Positions 52,613-61,327 of a DNA stretch of 64,000 bases are shown piece by piece. The stretch lies in contig PLXW01000030.1 of the NCBI GenBank assembly GCA_003151595.1, positions 43,310-107,309 on the forward strand. The letters are read 5' to 3'. Each line of letters starts with the position of its first letter. The first letter of the stretch is position 1. The notes under the pieces are model-generated. The model made no database searches and was not told the origin of the DNA. It worked only from the letters and a program-made list of their open reading frames with translations. Source of the stretch: Myxococcales bacterium (GTDB taxonomy: Bacteria; Myxococcota; Polyangia; Polyangiales; Polyangiaceae). The position numbers and the translations under genes were made by a program.

Positions 52613-53349
52613 GCCGTTCCCCAGCGCCGCGCGATCAAACGATCGACGCGACCGAACAGCAACACCTCGCTCGCGCGACCGATGACGACGATCACGAGCA
52701 CGATGGCCACGACGAGCGCCGTGTCGCCGAGATCGCGCCCCGTTTCCAGCATCTGCCCGAGCCCGCCCGAGACGAACAGGAGCTCGCCCGCCATGAGCGA
52801 TCGCAACGCGAACGTCCATCCGAGCTTCGCGCCCGCCAGGATCCCGGGGAGCGCCGCGGGGAGCGTCACCGTCAGAAGAAGCCGCGTCCCTCGCGCCCCC
52901 ATCGTGCGCGCCGCGCGATCGATCGACGGCGGGACCTGCGAGACCGCGCTCTCCGTCGCGATGGCGATCGGCAGGACCGCACCGCACACCACGACGACCT
53001 GAATCGCCAGCTCCGACAGGCCGAACCAGAGGATCGCCAGCGGCAGCCAGCAGATCGACGGGACCGCGCTCATCCCGAGCACGATCGGCCCGAGCGTTTC
53101 CTTCACGAAGCGCACGCGCGCCAGGGCCACGCCGAGCGGCACGCCGATCACGAGCGCGACGACGTAACCGACGCCGAGTCGCGCCAACGTCCTCAGGATC
53201 GCGGCCGGCAGCGTCCCGTCGGCCACCGACGACAAGAGCGCGCGCGTCACGGCCGCAGGGCCGGGGAGCAGTGGCGAACCGCGACTAGTGAGCAGTGCCC
53301 ACAGCGCGATCACCACTGCGCTGAACGCGATCGTCCGCACCGTGCGCAT
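52609..53349 (-). CDS. sulfonate/taurine-type ABC transporter permease
   Basis: A 246-aa inner-membrane protein with about six membrane helices and the importer EAA loop (RAARTMGARGTRLLLTVTLPAALPGILAG) in the usual place. It matches SsuC/TauC-type permeases of aliphatic sulfonate or taurine import. The ATG at 53349 has GAGGAGG at 53362-53356 six bases upstream. The start lies inside the 3' end of the ATPase gene (65-bp overlap) and the stop overlaps cobA. Confidence 0.88.
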   Translation of the reverse strand: MRTVRTIAFSAVVIALWALLTSRGSPLLPGPAAVTRALLSSVADGTLPAAILRTLARLGVGYVVALVIGVPLGVALARVRFVKETLGPIVLGMSAVPSICWLPLAILWFGLSELAIQVVVVCGAVLPIAIATESAVSQVPPSIDRAARTMGARGTRLLLTVTLPAALPGILAGAKLGWTFALRSLMAGELLFVSGGLGQMLETGRDLGDTALVVAIVLVIVVIGRASEVLLFGRVDRLIARRWGTA

Positions 53350-54193
53350 CGTCGGCCTCCTCACTCGCCACTTTTTCGACCTCGTGCGCGATCCGACGAG
53401 CGATGTCCGCCGCGATCCGCGCCACCGCTTCGTCGTTCGCACCGCGCGGGCGCGGGAGATCGATCGTGCGCTCTTCGAGGATTCGCCCGGGGCGGGTCCC
53501 GAGGAGCACGACGCGATCGGCGAGGCGCACCGCCTCGCGGACGTTGTGCGTCACGAAAACGATCGTCTTCTTCGTCGCCGCCCAGATCCGCTCCACCTCA
53601 CCGTGCAGGATCTCGCGCGTCTGCGCATCGAGCGCGGCGAACGGCTCGTCCATCAGGAGCACCGCCGGATCGTTGGCCAGCGCGCGCGCGATCCCGCCCC
53701 GCTGGCGCATTCCGCCCGACAGCTCGTGGGGGTAGGAGTCGCGAAATTTCCACAGGTGAACGAGCCGGAGGAGGCTCTCGCTCTTCGCTGTGCGCGTCGC
53801 CGCAGAGGCCCCCTTCACGCGGAGCGGGAACTCGACGTTCTGTCTCAGCGTCAGCCACGGGAACAGCGCCGCGTCCTGAAAAACGACGGCGCGTTCCGGC
53901 CCGGGCCCCTTGATCTGGGAACCGCCGGCGGCGACCGAACCGCGGACGGGCTTCACGAGACCGGCGACGACGTTCAAGATCGTCGACTTGCCGCTCCCCG
54001 ACGGACCCAGGAGGCAGACGAACTCGCCCGGCGCGATCCGCAGTGAAACGTCGGTCAGAGCGAGGGTGGACGCGGCCCCGTAAGCCACGGTGACGTGGTC
54101 GAGGGCGATGCTGGTCCCGCCGCTGGCGATGCCAGGGGGCGCTTCAATCGCGGTCGCGGCGGGGCGCGCGAAAGGATTCGTAATCACGAACAC
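53285..54193 (-). CDS. sulfonate/taurine-type ABC transporter ATPase
   Basis: A 302-aa ATPase that powers the importer. Walker A is GPSGSGKST, the Q-loop is VFQDAALFPWLTL, the signature is LSGGMRQR, and Walker B is VLLMDEPFAALD, with the H-loop in FVTHNVREA. It resembles SsuB/TauB/NrtD. The first 25 residues and the last 40 (acidic, with EVEKVASEEADDAHGADD) are extensions of the family length. It starts with GTG at 54193. It is the first gene of an ATPase-permease-cobA unit; the binding protein gene is at 59243. Confidence 0.9.
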   Translation of the reverse strand: MFVITNPFARPAATAIEAPPGIASGGTSIALDHVTVAYGAASTLALTDVSLRIAPGEFVCLLGPSGSGKSTILNVVAGLVKPVRGSVAAGGSQIKGPGPERAVVFQDAALFPWLTLRQNVEFPLRVKGASAATRTAKSESLLRLVHLWKFRDSYPHELSGGMRQRGGIARALANDPAVLLMDEPFAALDAQTREILHGEVERIWAATKKTIVFVTHNVREAVRLADRVVLLGTRPGRILEERTIDLPRPRGANDEAVARIAADIARRIAHEVEKVASEEADDAHGADDRVQRSGDRAVGTAH

Positions 54194-54205
54194 GCATTCG
54201 TTTTA

Positions 54206-54223
54206 CAGGACAACCTGCTTGCG
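54206..54223. promoter_or_regulatory. candidate operator upstream of the ABC genes
   Basis: CAGGACAACCTG (54206-54217) is a small inverted repeat. It overlaps the decamer CCTGCTTGCG (54214-54223), which recurs at 54902-54911 before sat. Position and recurrence suggest a shared control site for sulfur genes, possibly read by the adjacent XRE-cupin regulator. This is inference. Confidence 0.35.
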
Positions 54224-54242
54224 TCAAGGCACGAACGACGGC

Positions 54243-54932
54243 TCAGCGCTCGTACACGATCACGTTGTGGTACCGCGAGTCGGAGGCGCTGGGGTTCTCG
54301 TACGAGTGCGGGCGGTCGGCGGCGAAGGCGATGGAGTCGCCGGCGGCGAGATCGTGGACCTCGTCGCCCACGCGAAGGCGCACGGTTCCCGTGAGCACGA
54401 CCAGAAGCTCACGCGTCCCTGCGGCGTGCGCTTCCGACGAGTGCGTCGATCGCGCCGAGAGGCGAAGCTCGTAGAGCTCGACGAACGGCGACGCGCCCGC
54501 GGGGGTCAGCGGCCGGCTCTCCAGCTTTCCGTCGAGCGATCGCAGGACCTGCGCGTCCCCACGGCGCAGCACAGCCGCGCCCGCGCGCCGCTCGCCGATC
54601 AGCTCGGACATCGGCACGCCCAGCCCCACGGCGATCTTCCACAAGAGCCCCAGGGTCGGGTTCGACTTGTGCGTCTCGACCTGCGACAGCGCGGCGCGGC
54701 TCACGCCCGAGGCGCGGGCCAGATCGTCGAGCGACATTCCGCGGGTGCGGCGCCGCTCCCGCAGCTGATCGGCCACGCGCCTCCCCATCTCGGCCGCGCC
54801 CACGTCGTCTCCCGGAGAGGCCAGCGGGCGCTCGCGGGACGAACGTGGTTCCGCCGTCGCGGAGCCCTCCGCGTCGCTCTTTTTCTTCACCTTGTGTACG
54901 TCCTGCTTGCGCGCCGCCACATCGTCCTCCAT
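54243..54932 (-). CDS. XRE-family transcriptional regulator with cupin domain
   Basis: A 229-aa DNA-binding protein. A helix-turn-helix at about residues 49-111 contains MSLDDLARASGVSRAALSQVETH. A C-terminal cupin beta-barrel at about 160-228 carries GTRELLVVLTGTVRLRVGDEVHDLAAGDSIAFAADRPHSYENP in parts. XRE-cupin proteins often sense small metabolites; sulfur-linked examples exist. The ATG at 54932 is used, but the ATG at 54788 would give the usual 181-aa size and leave room for the sat promoter. Its place between the ABC genes and sat suggests that it controls the sulfur module. Confidence 0.85.
   Translation of the reverse strand: MEDDVAARKQDVHKVKKKSDAEGSATAEPRSSRERPLASPGDDVGAAEMGRRVADQLRERRRTRGMSLDDLARASGVSRAALSQVETHKSNPTLGLLWKIAVGLGVPMSELIGERRAGAAVLRRGDAQVLRSLDGKLESRPLTPAGASPFVELYELRLSARSTHSSEAHAAGTRELLVVLTGTVRLRVGDEVHDLAAGDSIAFAADRPHSYENPSASDSRYHNVIVYER
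54902..54911. promoter_or_regulatory. second copy of decamer CCTGCTTGCG before sat
   Basis: The same ten bases occur at 54214-54223. Here they lie 35-44 bp upstream of the sat ATG and within the N-terminal codons of the longer regulator start. Confidence 0.3.
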
Positions 54933-54945
54933 TATCTTGGACACG

Positions 54946-56178
54946 ATGAACACCATATCGAACAACGGCGAACCGTCTGCGGCCAACGTAACACGCCCTC
55001 GCGGCGCCCAACCAATCGGCGTCAGGCCTCATGGCGGAACGCTGGTCGATCGCCTCGTGACCGACGGCGAAGCGCAGGAAGTGCTGGCAAGAGCGGCTCG
55101 CCTGACCCCCATCCCGCTCGACGCGCGGACTTCGGCCGACGCCGAGCTGATCGCCACGGGGGCGTTCTCGCCGCTGCGCGGATTCGTCGGGCACGACGAC
55201 TACGCTTCCATCATAACGAACATGCGGCTGGCCAACGGCGCCGTCTTCTCCATCCCCATCACGCTCACCGCCCCGCGCGAGCGCGCGCGCTCGCTCCGCG
55301 TCGGAGAGGAGGCCTCGCTGGTCGAGGCCTCCGGCGAGCCCGTCGGAACCATCGCCGTGGAGGACGTGTTCGAGCTCGAGCCGGAGCGTGAAGCGCGCGA
55401 GGTCTACAAGACGACCGACGCCAGCCACCCGGGCGTGGCGTACCTGCAGTCGCGCGGCGATGCGCTCGGCATCGGCGGGGCGATCACGCTCGCCCGTCGC
55501 ACGATCGAGCGCCGCTTCCCGCTTCATCATCGCGACCCATCCGAGCTCCGCGCGCTCCTCACGGCGCGCGGATGGCGGCGCACCGTCGCCTTCCAGACGC
55601 GCAACCCGATCCACCGCGCGCACGAGTACCTGCTCCGCTCGGCGCTCGAGATCGCCGACGGGCTCGTGGTTCACCCGCTCGTCGGCGAGACGAAGGGGGA
55701 CGACGTGCCGGCCGACGTCCGCATGCGCTGCTACGAGACGCTCCTCTCGAAGTACTTCCCCGCCGATCGCGCGCTCCTCTCGGTGTTCCCCTTCGCGATG
55801 CGCTACGCCGGTCCGCGCGAGGCCGTGCTCCATGCCGTCGCTCGGCAGAACTACGGCTTTTCGCACTTCATCGTGGGGCGCGATCACGCCGGTGTCGGGA
55901 AGTTCTACGGGACGTACGACGCGCAGAAGATCTTCGACGAGATCGCGCCGGGCGAGCTCGAGATCACTCCGCTCTTCTTCGAGCACAGCTTCTGGTGCAA
56001 CGCCTGCGGCCAGGTCGCGTCGCTGAAGACGTGCCCGCACCCCGAGTCTTCGCACCTGATCCTCTCCGGGACGCGCGTGCGTGAGCTCCTTTCGAAGGGC
56101 GAGCTTCCGCCCGTCGAGTTCTCGCGCCCCGAGGTCGCCGAGATCCTCGGCGCCGCTTATCGCGCAGCAGCCAGCTGA
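54946..56178 (+). CDS. sat: ATP sulfurylase
   Basis: A 410-aa monofunctional sulfate adenylyltransferase that makes adenosine phosphosulfate (APS) from ATP and sulfate. The nucleotide-binding motif is [13 protein letters not shown] and the later GRDHAGVG motif is present. A CxxC-x8-C pattern near the end ([13 protein letters not shown]) matches the zinc-binding type found in many archaea and bacteria. The ATG at 54946 is only 13 bp from the divergent regulator start. Next genes cysC and the sulfite and APS reductases follow in the same direction. Confidence 0.95.
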   Translation: MNTISNNGEPSAANVTRPRGAQPIGVRPHGGTLVDRLVTDGEAQEVLARAARLTPIPLDARTSADAELIATGAFSPLRGFVGHDDYASIITNMRLANGAVFSIPITLTAPRERARSLRVGEEASLVEASGEPVGTIAVEDVFELEPEREAREVYKTTDASHPGVAYLQSRGDALGIGGAITLARRTIERRFPLHHRDPSELRALLTARGWRRTVAFQTRNPIHRAHEYLLRSALEIADGLVVHPLVGETKGDDVPADVRMRCYETLLSKYFPADRALLSVFPFAMRYAGPREAVLHAVARQNYGFSHFIVGRDHAGVGKFYGTYDAQKIFDEIAPGELEITPLFFEHSFWCNACGQVASLKTCPHPESSHLILSGTRVRELLSKGELPPVEFSRPEVAEILGAAYRAAAS

Positions 56179-56240
56179 TCGCGCGAATCCCAAGACGAAC
56201 GAAGACCATCGAAGACGAGACGACGAAGAGGAGACTGACG

Positions 56241-56813
56241 ATGTCCAAGCAGGAGCGCGGGTTCGTGGTGTGGTTCACGGGGTTGTCGGGCGCCGGGAAG
56301 TCGACGCTGGCCGAGGCGCTGATTCCGCAGCTGCGCGCCCAAGGGAGGAAGGTCGAGATCCTCGACGGCGACGTCGTGCGCACGCACCTGTCGAAGGGGC
56401 TTGGCTTCTCGCGCGAAGATCGCGACACGAACATCGCGCGCATCGCGTTCGTCGCGCACTTGCTCGCGCGAAACGGCGTCGTCGTTCTCGTCGCTGCCAT
56501 TTCGCCGTTCCGCGAGGCGCGCGACGCGGCGCGAAAGCAGATCGGCGAGTTCGTCGAGGTACACGTAGCTCCGCCGCTCGAGGAGTGCATCAAGCGTGAC
56601 GTGAAGGGGCTCTACAAGAAGGCGCTGGCCGGCGAGATCGCGCAGTTCACCGGCGTGAACGATCCGTACGAGGAGCCGCTCTCGGCCGAGATCACGATCG
56701 ATACGAGCAAGGTCTCGCTCGAAGGCGGGGTGAGCGCGCTCACCGCGTCGCTTCGCATGCTCGGCTACCTCGCCACGCACGATGGGCAGGCGAGCTCGGC
56801 GTCCGCGGAGTAA
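56241..56813 (+). CDS. cysC: adenylylsulfate kinase
   Basis: A 190-aa kinase that phosphorylates APS to PAPS. Walker A is GLSGAGKST (residues 14-22). The DGD triad near residue 43 (LDGDVVR), [16 protein letters not shown] and the lid sequence [11 protein letters not shown] are typical. The ATG is at 56241, 62 bp after sat, and the stop lies 4 bp before the sulfite reductase gene. PAPS can serve sulfation or reduction. Confidence 0.95.
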   Translation: MSKQERGFVVWFTGLSGAGKSTLAEALIPQLRAQGRKVEILDGDVVRTHLSKGLGFSREDRDTNIARIAFVAHLLARNGVVVLVAAISPFREARDAARKQIGEFVEVHVAPPLEECIKRDVKGLYKKALAGEIAQFTGVNDPYEEPLSAEITIDTSKVSLEGGVSALTASLRMLGYLATHDGQASSASAE

Positions 56814-56817
56814 ACCC

Positions 56818-58527
56818 ATGTCCGCCGAAGCGTTCCTGCCGCGATTCTCGGACCCGAGGGATGTCGATACCTTCGTGGAGATGCTCTCGCAGTTCGAGAG
56901 CGGCGCCATCACGAGCGAGCAGTTCCGCGCGTTCCGTCTGCTTCGTGGCGTGTATGGCCAGCGGCAGACGGACGTGCAGATGATCCGCGTGAAGATCCCC
57001 TTCGGGCGGCTCTATCCGGTGCAGCTCGAGGCGCTCGCGCAGGTTGGCGAGAGGTTCTCGCGCGGCTTCGGGCACGTGACCACGCGGCAGAACGTGCAGT
57101 TCCATTTCATCCAGATGAGGGACGTCGAGACGGCGATGCGCCTGCTCGACGAGGCGGGGCTGACGACGCGCGAGGCATGCGGCAACTCCGTGCGCACGGT
57201 GACGGCGTGCGAGGTGGCGAGCGTGTGCGACGGCGCGGCGTTCGACGTGACGCCGTACGCGGAGGCGCTCACGCGGATGCTCCTGCGGCACCCGCTGTCG
57301 AGCAGCTTGCCGCGCAAGTTCAAGATCGCGTTCAGCGGGTGCGGCGACGACTGCGCCATGGGCGCGATCAACGACATCGGGTTCGTGGCGAAGGTGAAGG
57401 ACGGCGAGCGCGGGTTCAAGGTGCTCGCGGCCGGAGGTCTGTCGACCTCGCCGCAAGCGGCCATCGTGCTCCACGAGTTCGTTCGCGCCGGAGAGATCTC
57501 GCGCGTCGCCGAGTCGGTCGTGCGCCTCTTCCACGCGCTCGGGAATCGCGACAACAAAGCGCGCGCGCGCCTCAAGTACGTGCTCCGCAAGCTTGGCGAG
57601 CCCGCGTTTCGCGCCGCGTACCAGACGCAGCGTGACGCGGTCGACGCCGAGGCGCTCGCCGAGATCGTGGAAGCGCCGCAGCCCGCGGTGTCTCCGGCGC
57701 CGCCCGTCGTCGAAGCAGGGCCGCGCGCCGCCGGGTATCTCGCGTGGAAAGCGTCGGCGACGTTCGCGCAGAAGCAAGCCGGGTTCAGCGCGGTCTACGT
57801 TCGCCTGCCGCTCGGCGACGTGACGTCGACTCAGCTCCGCGCGCTCGCGTCGATCGCCGCGCGCTTCGGCGACGGGAGCGTTCGCCTGTCGATCGATCAG
57901 AACCTCGTCATCCCGTGGGTCGACACGCGCTCCCTCCCTGCCCTTCACCGCGAGCTCGCGGCGCTCGATCTCGCGGAGCTCGATCGCGGCACGGCGCGCG
58001 ACGTCACGTCGTGCCCCGGCGCCGAGACCTGCAACCTCGCCGTCACCGGATCGCGATCGCTGGCGCGCGCCATCACCGATCGCATCGGCGAGAGCGACGC
58101 GCGCGCGCTGGCCGCCTTCGCAGACACGACGATCAAGATCTCCGGTTGCCCCAACAGTTGCGGCCAGCACCACGTGGCCGACCTCGGCTTTCACGGCGCC
58201 GCCAAGACGAACAACGGCCTCACGGTTCCCATGTACCAGCTTCACCTCGGCGGCGGCATCGACGAGAACGGCGCGCGCTTCGGGCGTCAGGTCGTGAAGA
58301 TCATCGCGCGGCGTGTCCCCGAGGCGGTCGTCGGGCTCTTGCAGCTGTTCGAGTCGGATCACGCCAAGAACGAGACTCCCGCCACGTTCTTCCATCGCGT
58401 CGATCCGAAGCGCGTCGTCGAAGCGCTTGCGTCAGTGCTCGGCCCTCCTGCGGCGGGCGATGAATCGGACATCGGTCAGACGAGCGGATTTCAGATCGCG
58501 ATCGGCGCAGGCGAATGCGCGGCGTAG
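56818..58527 (+). CDS. siroheme sulfite/nitrite reductase (ferredoxin type)
   Basis: A 569-aa enzyme that reduces sulfite to sulfide with six electrons; nitrite reductases share the fold. The second half carries the siroheme-[4Fe-4S] signature: C399-x5-C405 (CPGAETC) and C444-x3-C448 (ISGCPNSCGQ). The first half has a similar set, C131-x5-C137 and C175-x3-C179, with GCGDDC. The setting with sat, cysC and cysH favours sulfite. The ATG at 56818 follows cysC by 4 bp; the end overlaps the cysH start by 13 bp. Confidence 0.88.
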   Translation: MSAEAFLPRFSDPRDVDTFVEMLSQFESGAITSEQFRAFRLLRGVYGQRQTDVQMIRVKIPFGRLYPVQLEALAQVGERFSRGFGHVTTRQNVQFHFIQMRDVETAMRLLDEAGLTTREACGNSVRTVTACEVASVCDGAAFDVTPYAEALTRMLLRHPLSSSLPRKFKIAFSGCGDDCAMGAINDIGFVAKVKDGERGFKVLAAGGLSTSPQAAIVLHEFVRAGEISRVAESVVRLFHALGNRDNKARARLKYVLRKLGEPAFRAAYQTQRDAVDAEALAEIVEAPQPAVSPAPPVVEAGPRAAGYLAWKASATFAQKQAGFSAVYVRLPLGDVTSTQLRALASIAARFGDGSVRLSIDQNLVIPWVDTRSLPALHRELAALDLAELDRGTARDVTSCPGAETCNLAVTGSRSLARAITDRIGESDARALAAFADTTIKISGCPNSCGQHHVADLGFHGAAKTNNGLTVPMYQLHLGGGIDENGARFGRQVVKIIARRVPEAVVGLLQLFESDHAKNETPATFFHRVDPKRVVEALASVLGPPAAGDESDIGQTSGFQIAIGAGECAA

Positions 58528-59246
58528 ACGAAATCGATCTCGTGCACGAGAACGCGGAGCTCGAACGCTCGAGCCCCGAGGCGCGTCTGGCGTACGCCGT
58601 CGAGCGTTACGGGACGAAGCTCCTCTTCACATCGTCGTTCGGCGCGGGGAGCGGCGTGCTTCTCCATCTGTGGAGCCGCGTCGCCGGTAAGCTCCCGGTC
58701 GTCTTCATCGACACCGGGTTCCTGTTCGAAGAGACGCTCCGCTACCGCGACGAGCTCGTCGAGCAGCTCGGGCTCACGCTTCTCGTCGTCCGCCCGAAGA
58801 TCGCGCGCGCCGCGTTCGTGCAGACGCACGGCGAGGACATCCAGCGAACCAACCCGGATCTCTGCTGCGCGCACAACAAGGTCGATCCGCTCGCGCCGCT
58901 GAAGGCCGACGCGGAGGCGTGGGTCTCGGGGCTGCGCCGCGATCAGAGCGAGACGCGCGCGAACGTCCCCATCTTGCTGGCGTCCGACGGCGAGCCGCTC
59001 AAGGTGCACCCCGTCGCGACGATGACCGCGCGCGACGTCGAGACGTACATGCGAACGCACGGCGTGCCGGAGCATCCGTTGAAGGAGCGCGGCTTCAAAT
59101 CGATCGGCTGCGAGCCGTGCACTCGCGCGGTTCGCGACGGCGAGGACGAGCGTGCGGGGCGCTGGGCGTGGTCGAACAAGACGGAGTGCGGGCTCCACGC
59201 GCGATCGCTCCCGGTCCTCGCGCGACGCGATCGCGGGGCCGCGTGA
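58515..59246 (+). CDS. cysH: adenylylsulfate (APS) reductase
   Basis: A 243-aa reductase that converts APS (and perhaps PAPS) to sulfite with thioredoxin. The iron-sulfur cluster ligands C117-C118 (DLCCAHNKVDPL) and C199-x2-C202 (GCEPCTR) are the APS type; PAPS-specific enzymes lack them. The catalytic cysteine is C225 in ECGLH. The nucleotide-binding SFGAGSGVLL and FIDTGFLF motifs are present. The start overlaps the previous gene by 13 bp and the stop overlaps the binding protein start (GTGA). Confidence 0.95.
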   Translation: MRGVDEIDLVHENAELERSSPEARLAYAVERYGTKLLFTSSFGAGSGVLLHLWSRVAGKLPVVFIDTGFLFEETLRYRDELVEQLGLTLLVVRPKIARAAFVQTHGEDIQRTNPDLCCAHNKVDPLAPLKADAEAWVSGLRRDQSETRANVPILLASDGEPLKVHPVATMTARDVETYMRTHGVPEHPLKERGFKSIGCEPCTRAVRDGEDERAGRWAWSNKTECGLHARSLPVLARRDRGAA

Positions 59247-60214
59247 TCTCGCGACGCACGTTCCTGGCCGGCGCGGGCGCGGCGCTGCTGTCTTCCGCGT
59301 GCGCCGATCCGGCGGGCGACACGGGCGTCATACGCATCGGGCTCCTGTCGAACCTGACGCACGCGCCGGTGCTGGCCGGTCTCGCTTCCGGGCGCATCGC
59401 GAAGGCGCTGGCGCCGGTGCGGGTCGAGTCGCGCGTCTTTCGCGCGGGGCCGCGCGTGGTGGAGGCGCTTGGCGGGCTGGCGATCGACTTCGGCGTGAGC
59501 GGGCCTGCGCCGCTCGTCATCGCGGTGGCGCATCACGGCCCCGACGCGCTTCGCGTGACGACCGGGTGCGCGTCGGGCGGTGCGTCGCTGGTCGTGTCGC
59601 GCGAATCGAACGCTACGACCGCGGCCGGTCTTCACGGCAAGGCGCTGGCGGTGACGCAGCTCGGCTCGACGCAAGACGTGTCGCTCCGGAAGTACCTGCG
59701 CGCGCACGGGCTCGACGCCACGACGCGCGGAGGCGACGTGACGATGCACGCGCTGGCCGCGTCCGACATTCGCGCGCAGATGATGAAGGGACGGATCGAC
59801 GGCGCGTGGTTGCCGGAGCCTTGGGCCACGCGGTTCGTGCGCGAGCTCGGCGCGACGCGCCTGGTCGACGAGCGCGATCTGTGGCCGAAGGGGCAGTTCG
59901 CCAGCGCCCTCGTCGTCGCGCGCGGCGCGTTCCTTCGCGCGCGCGCTGGCGACGCGGCTCGACTCACCGCCGCCATCGCCGACGAGATCGATCGCGCGCG
60001 CCGCGATCCCGAGACCGCCCGCACCGAAGCCTACGACGCCATCCAGCACCTCACGACCAACGCCGGCAAGCGCGCCTGGTTCGACGAGGCCTGGGGCAAG
60101 ATCGAGTTCACGAGCGATCCGCTTCAAGTCGCCGTCGAATCGTTCGCGGCCGACGCAGCATCGCTCGGGGTCATGCCTCACGTGGAGTGCGCAGGGCTCT
60201 TCGCCAGGGCGTGA
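59243..60214 (+). CDS. sulfonate/taurine-type ABC substrate-binding lipoprotein
   Basis: A 323-aa exported binding protein of the SsuA/TauA/NrtA type. The signal peptide contains SRRTFLAGAGAALLSSAC, with a twin-arginine-like motif and a lipobox cysteine. The lobes show IRIGLLSNLTHAPVLAGLA and GRIDGAWLPEPWATRF. Its partners are the ATPase and permease encoded on the other strand at 52609-54193. It starts with GTG overlapping the cysH stop (GTGA). The ligand may be a sulfonate, taurine or a nitrate-like anion. Confidence 0.88.
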   Translation: MISRRTFLAGAGAALLSSACADPAGDTGVIRIGLLSNLTHAPVLAGLASGRIAKALAPVRVESRVFRAGPRVVEALGGLAIDFGVSGPAPLVIAVAHHGPDALRVTTGCASGGASLVVSRESNATTAAGLHGKALAVTQLGSTQDVSLRKYLRAHGLDATTRGGDVTMHALAASDIRAQMMKGRIDGAWLPEPWATRFVRELGATRLVDERDLWPKGQFASALVVARGAFLRARAGDAARLTAAIADEIDRARRDPETARTEAYDAIQHLTTNAGKRAWFDEAWGKIEFTSDPLQVAVESFAADAASLGVMPHVECAGLFARA

Positions 60215-60217
60215 GAC

Positions 60218-60787
60218 TCACGCCCTCGGCACGATCCGCCCGCGCACTTCCCAGAGGCACCGCTTCCCGCCGCGCGCGCGACACTGAATGTGCGTCGCGC
60301 GGCCGTCCTTGATCCCGAGCGCGCGCGTCATCTCGAAGCACCACCCCGTGAGCACGCAGCAGAACGACGCGCGCGGATTCGTCACGCCGGTCACTTCGAG
60401 CTTCACGTCGTGATCGGTCATGTCCTGGACCGTCATGGTCCCTTCGTCGTTGAACTGCCGCCAGATGCCGGCGACGCGCCTCATCAAGTACTCGGGCTTG
60501 CCGAGGTAGAAGGCGGCGCGAAGGAGCGTCCCCTTCAAGTTCGCGCGCGCGCCCGCCGCGCCGATCGCCTCCGCGAGCTTCCCCGCAGGCTGCTCGAGAA
60601 TGGTCTCCGCCGTCTCGATGAACTCGCAGAGCTCGTCGAGCTCCTGCCAGTCGATCGCGATCAGAGACGTGTAGTGCTCGCGCACGTCATCACTGCAAGC
60701 GCGCAGCACCTTGGCAAGACTGTCGCGCCCGTACGTCTCCTGGATGTACTCCGCGGCGTTGAGAAATCCCTGCGCTTTGACCTTCAT
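60218..60787 (-). CDS. V4R/heme-NO-binding-like myxobacterial protein
   Basis: A 189-aa soluble protein with a helical N-terminal region (AAEYIQETYGRDSLAKVL) and an alpha/beta C-terminal domain ending CRARGGKRCLWEVRG, the pattern of V4R/H-NOX-like DUF2378 proteins common in myxobacteria. V4R domains bind hydrophobic small molecules. Cysteines CC in SFCCVLTGWC are present but no heme histidine was identified. The ATG is at 60787. It ends 3 bp after the binding-protein gene on the opposite strand. The function is unknown. Confidence 0.7.
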   Translation of the reverse strand: MKVKAQGFLNAAEYIQETYGRDSLAKVLRACSDDVREHYTSLIAIDWQELDELCEFIETAETILEQPAGKLAEAIGAAGARANLKGTLLRAAFYLGKPEYLMRRVAGIWRQFNDEGTMTVQDMTDHDVKLEVTGVTNPRASFCCVLTGWCFEMTRALGIKDGRATHIQCRARGGKRCLWEVRGRIVPRA

Positions 60788-60824
60788 TCGAGTGCGGAGC
60801 GCGACCAGAGCGCAGCTCCTCCTC

Positions 60825-61260
60825 TCAAGTGAAGCAAGGCGTGCTCCAAGTCGAGAGTCGCGCAGCGAGCGGGAGCGTGGAGTCCGCGACCTCTCTCCCC
60901 TTCGGCTCGCCACGGGGGCCCGCATCCGCGAGGTCACCCTTCTCGGCGACGACGCGCGCTCGAATCGCATCGGTCGGCGCCAGCGCCCTCGCCAGCGCGA
61001 ACCGGGTCTTCCCCAGGTCATAGGGATCACCCGGGTTCGCTTCGCGCAGCGCGAGCGCACGCGTCCAGCGGCGCTCGCGCGCGCGAGGGCTTCCTTGCGT
61101 CGAGCCATGTCTCGCCGATCCCGGTCAGTGTGTCGGCCAGGTCCGGATGCGCGGGGCCCAGCGCCTTCTCGCGCGCGGCGAGGGCGCGGTCGAACGTGGC
61201 GAGCGCCAGCGGGGTGTTCCCTTTCGCCCGCTACACCTCGGCGAGCCCGTCGAGACGTCG
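60825..61260 (-). pseudogene. decayed TPR tail of a serine/threonine kinase-type protein
   Basis: On the minus strand two frames together read as a TPR tail. The first gives LDGLAEV-stop-RAKGNTPLALATF and EKALGPAHPDLADTLTGIGETWLDARKP. After about 61059 an extra base moves the reading to a frame with RALALREANPGDPYDLGKTRFALARALAP. KALGPxHPD and TRFALARAL are typical of TPR tails of myxobacterial protein kinases. The TAG at 61233-61231 interrupts the first frame where Tyr is expected. No kinase domain remains. It is a fragment between trmFO and the V4R-like gene, and it ends at a TGA at 60827-60825. Confidence 0.75.
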
Positions 61261-61327
61261 ATGCCGACCTGGTCCGCGTCAACGCCGACGTCGCGCACGT
61301 CGGCATCGAGGTCATTGGCGTCGACGA

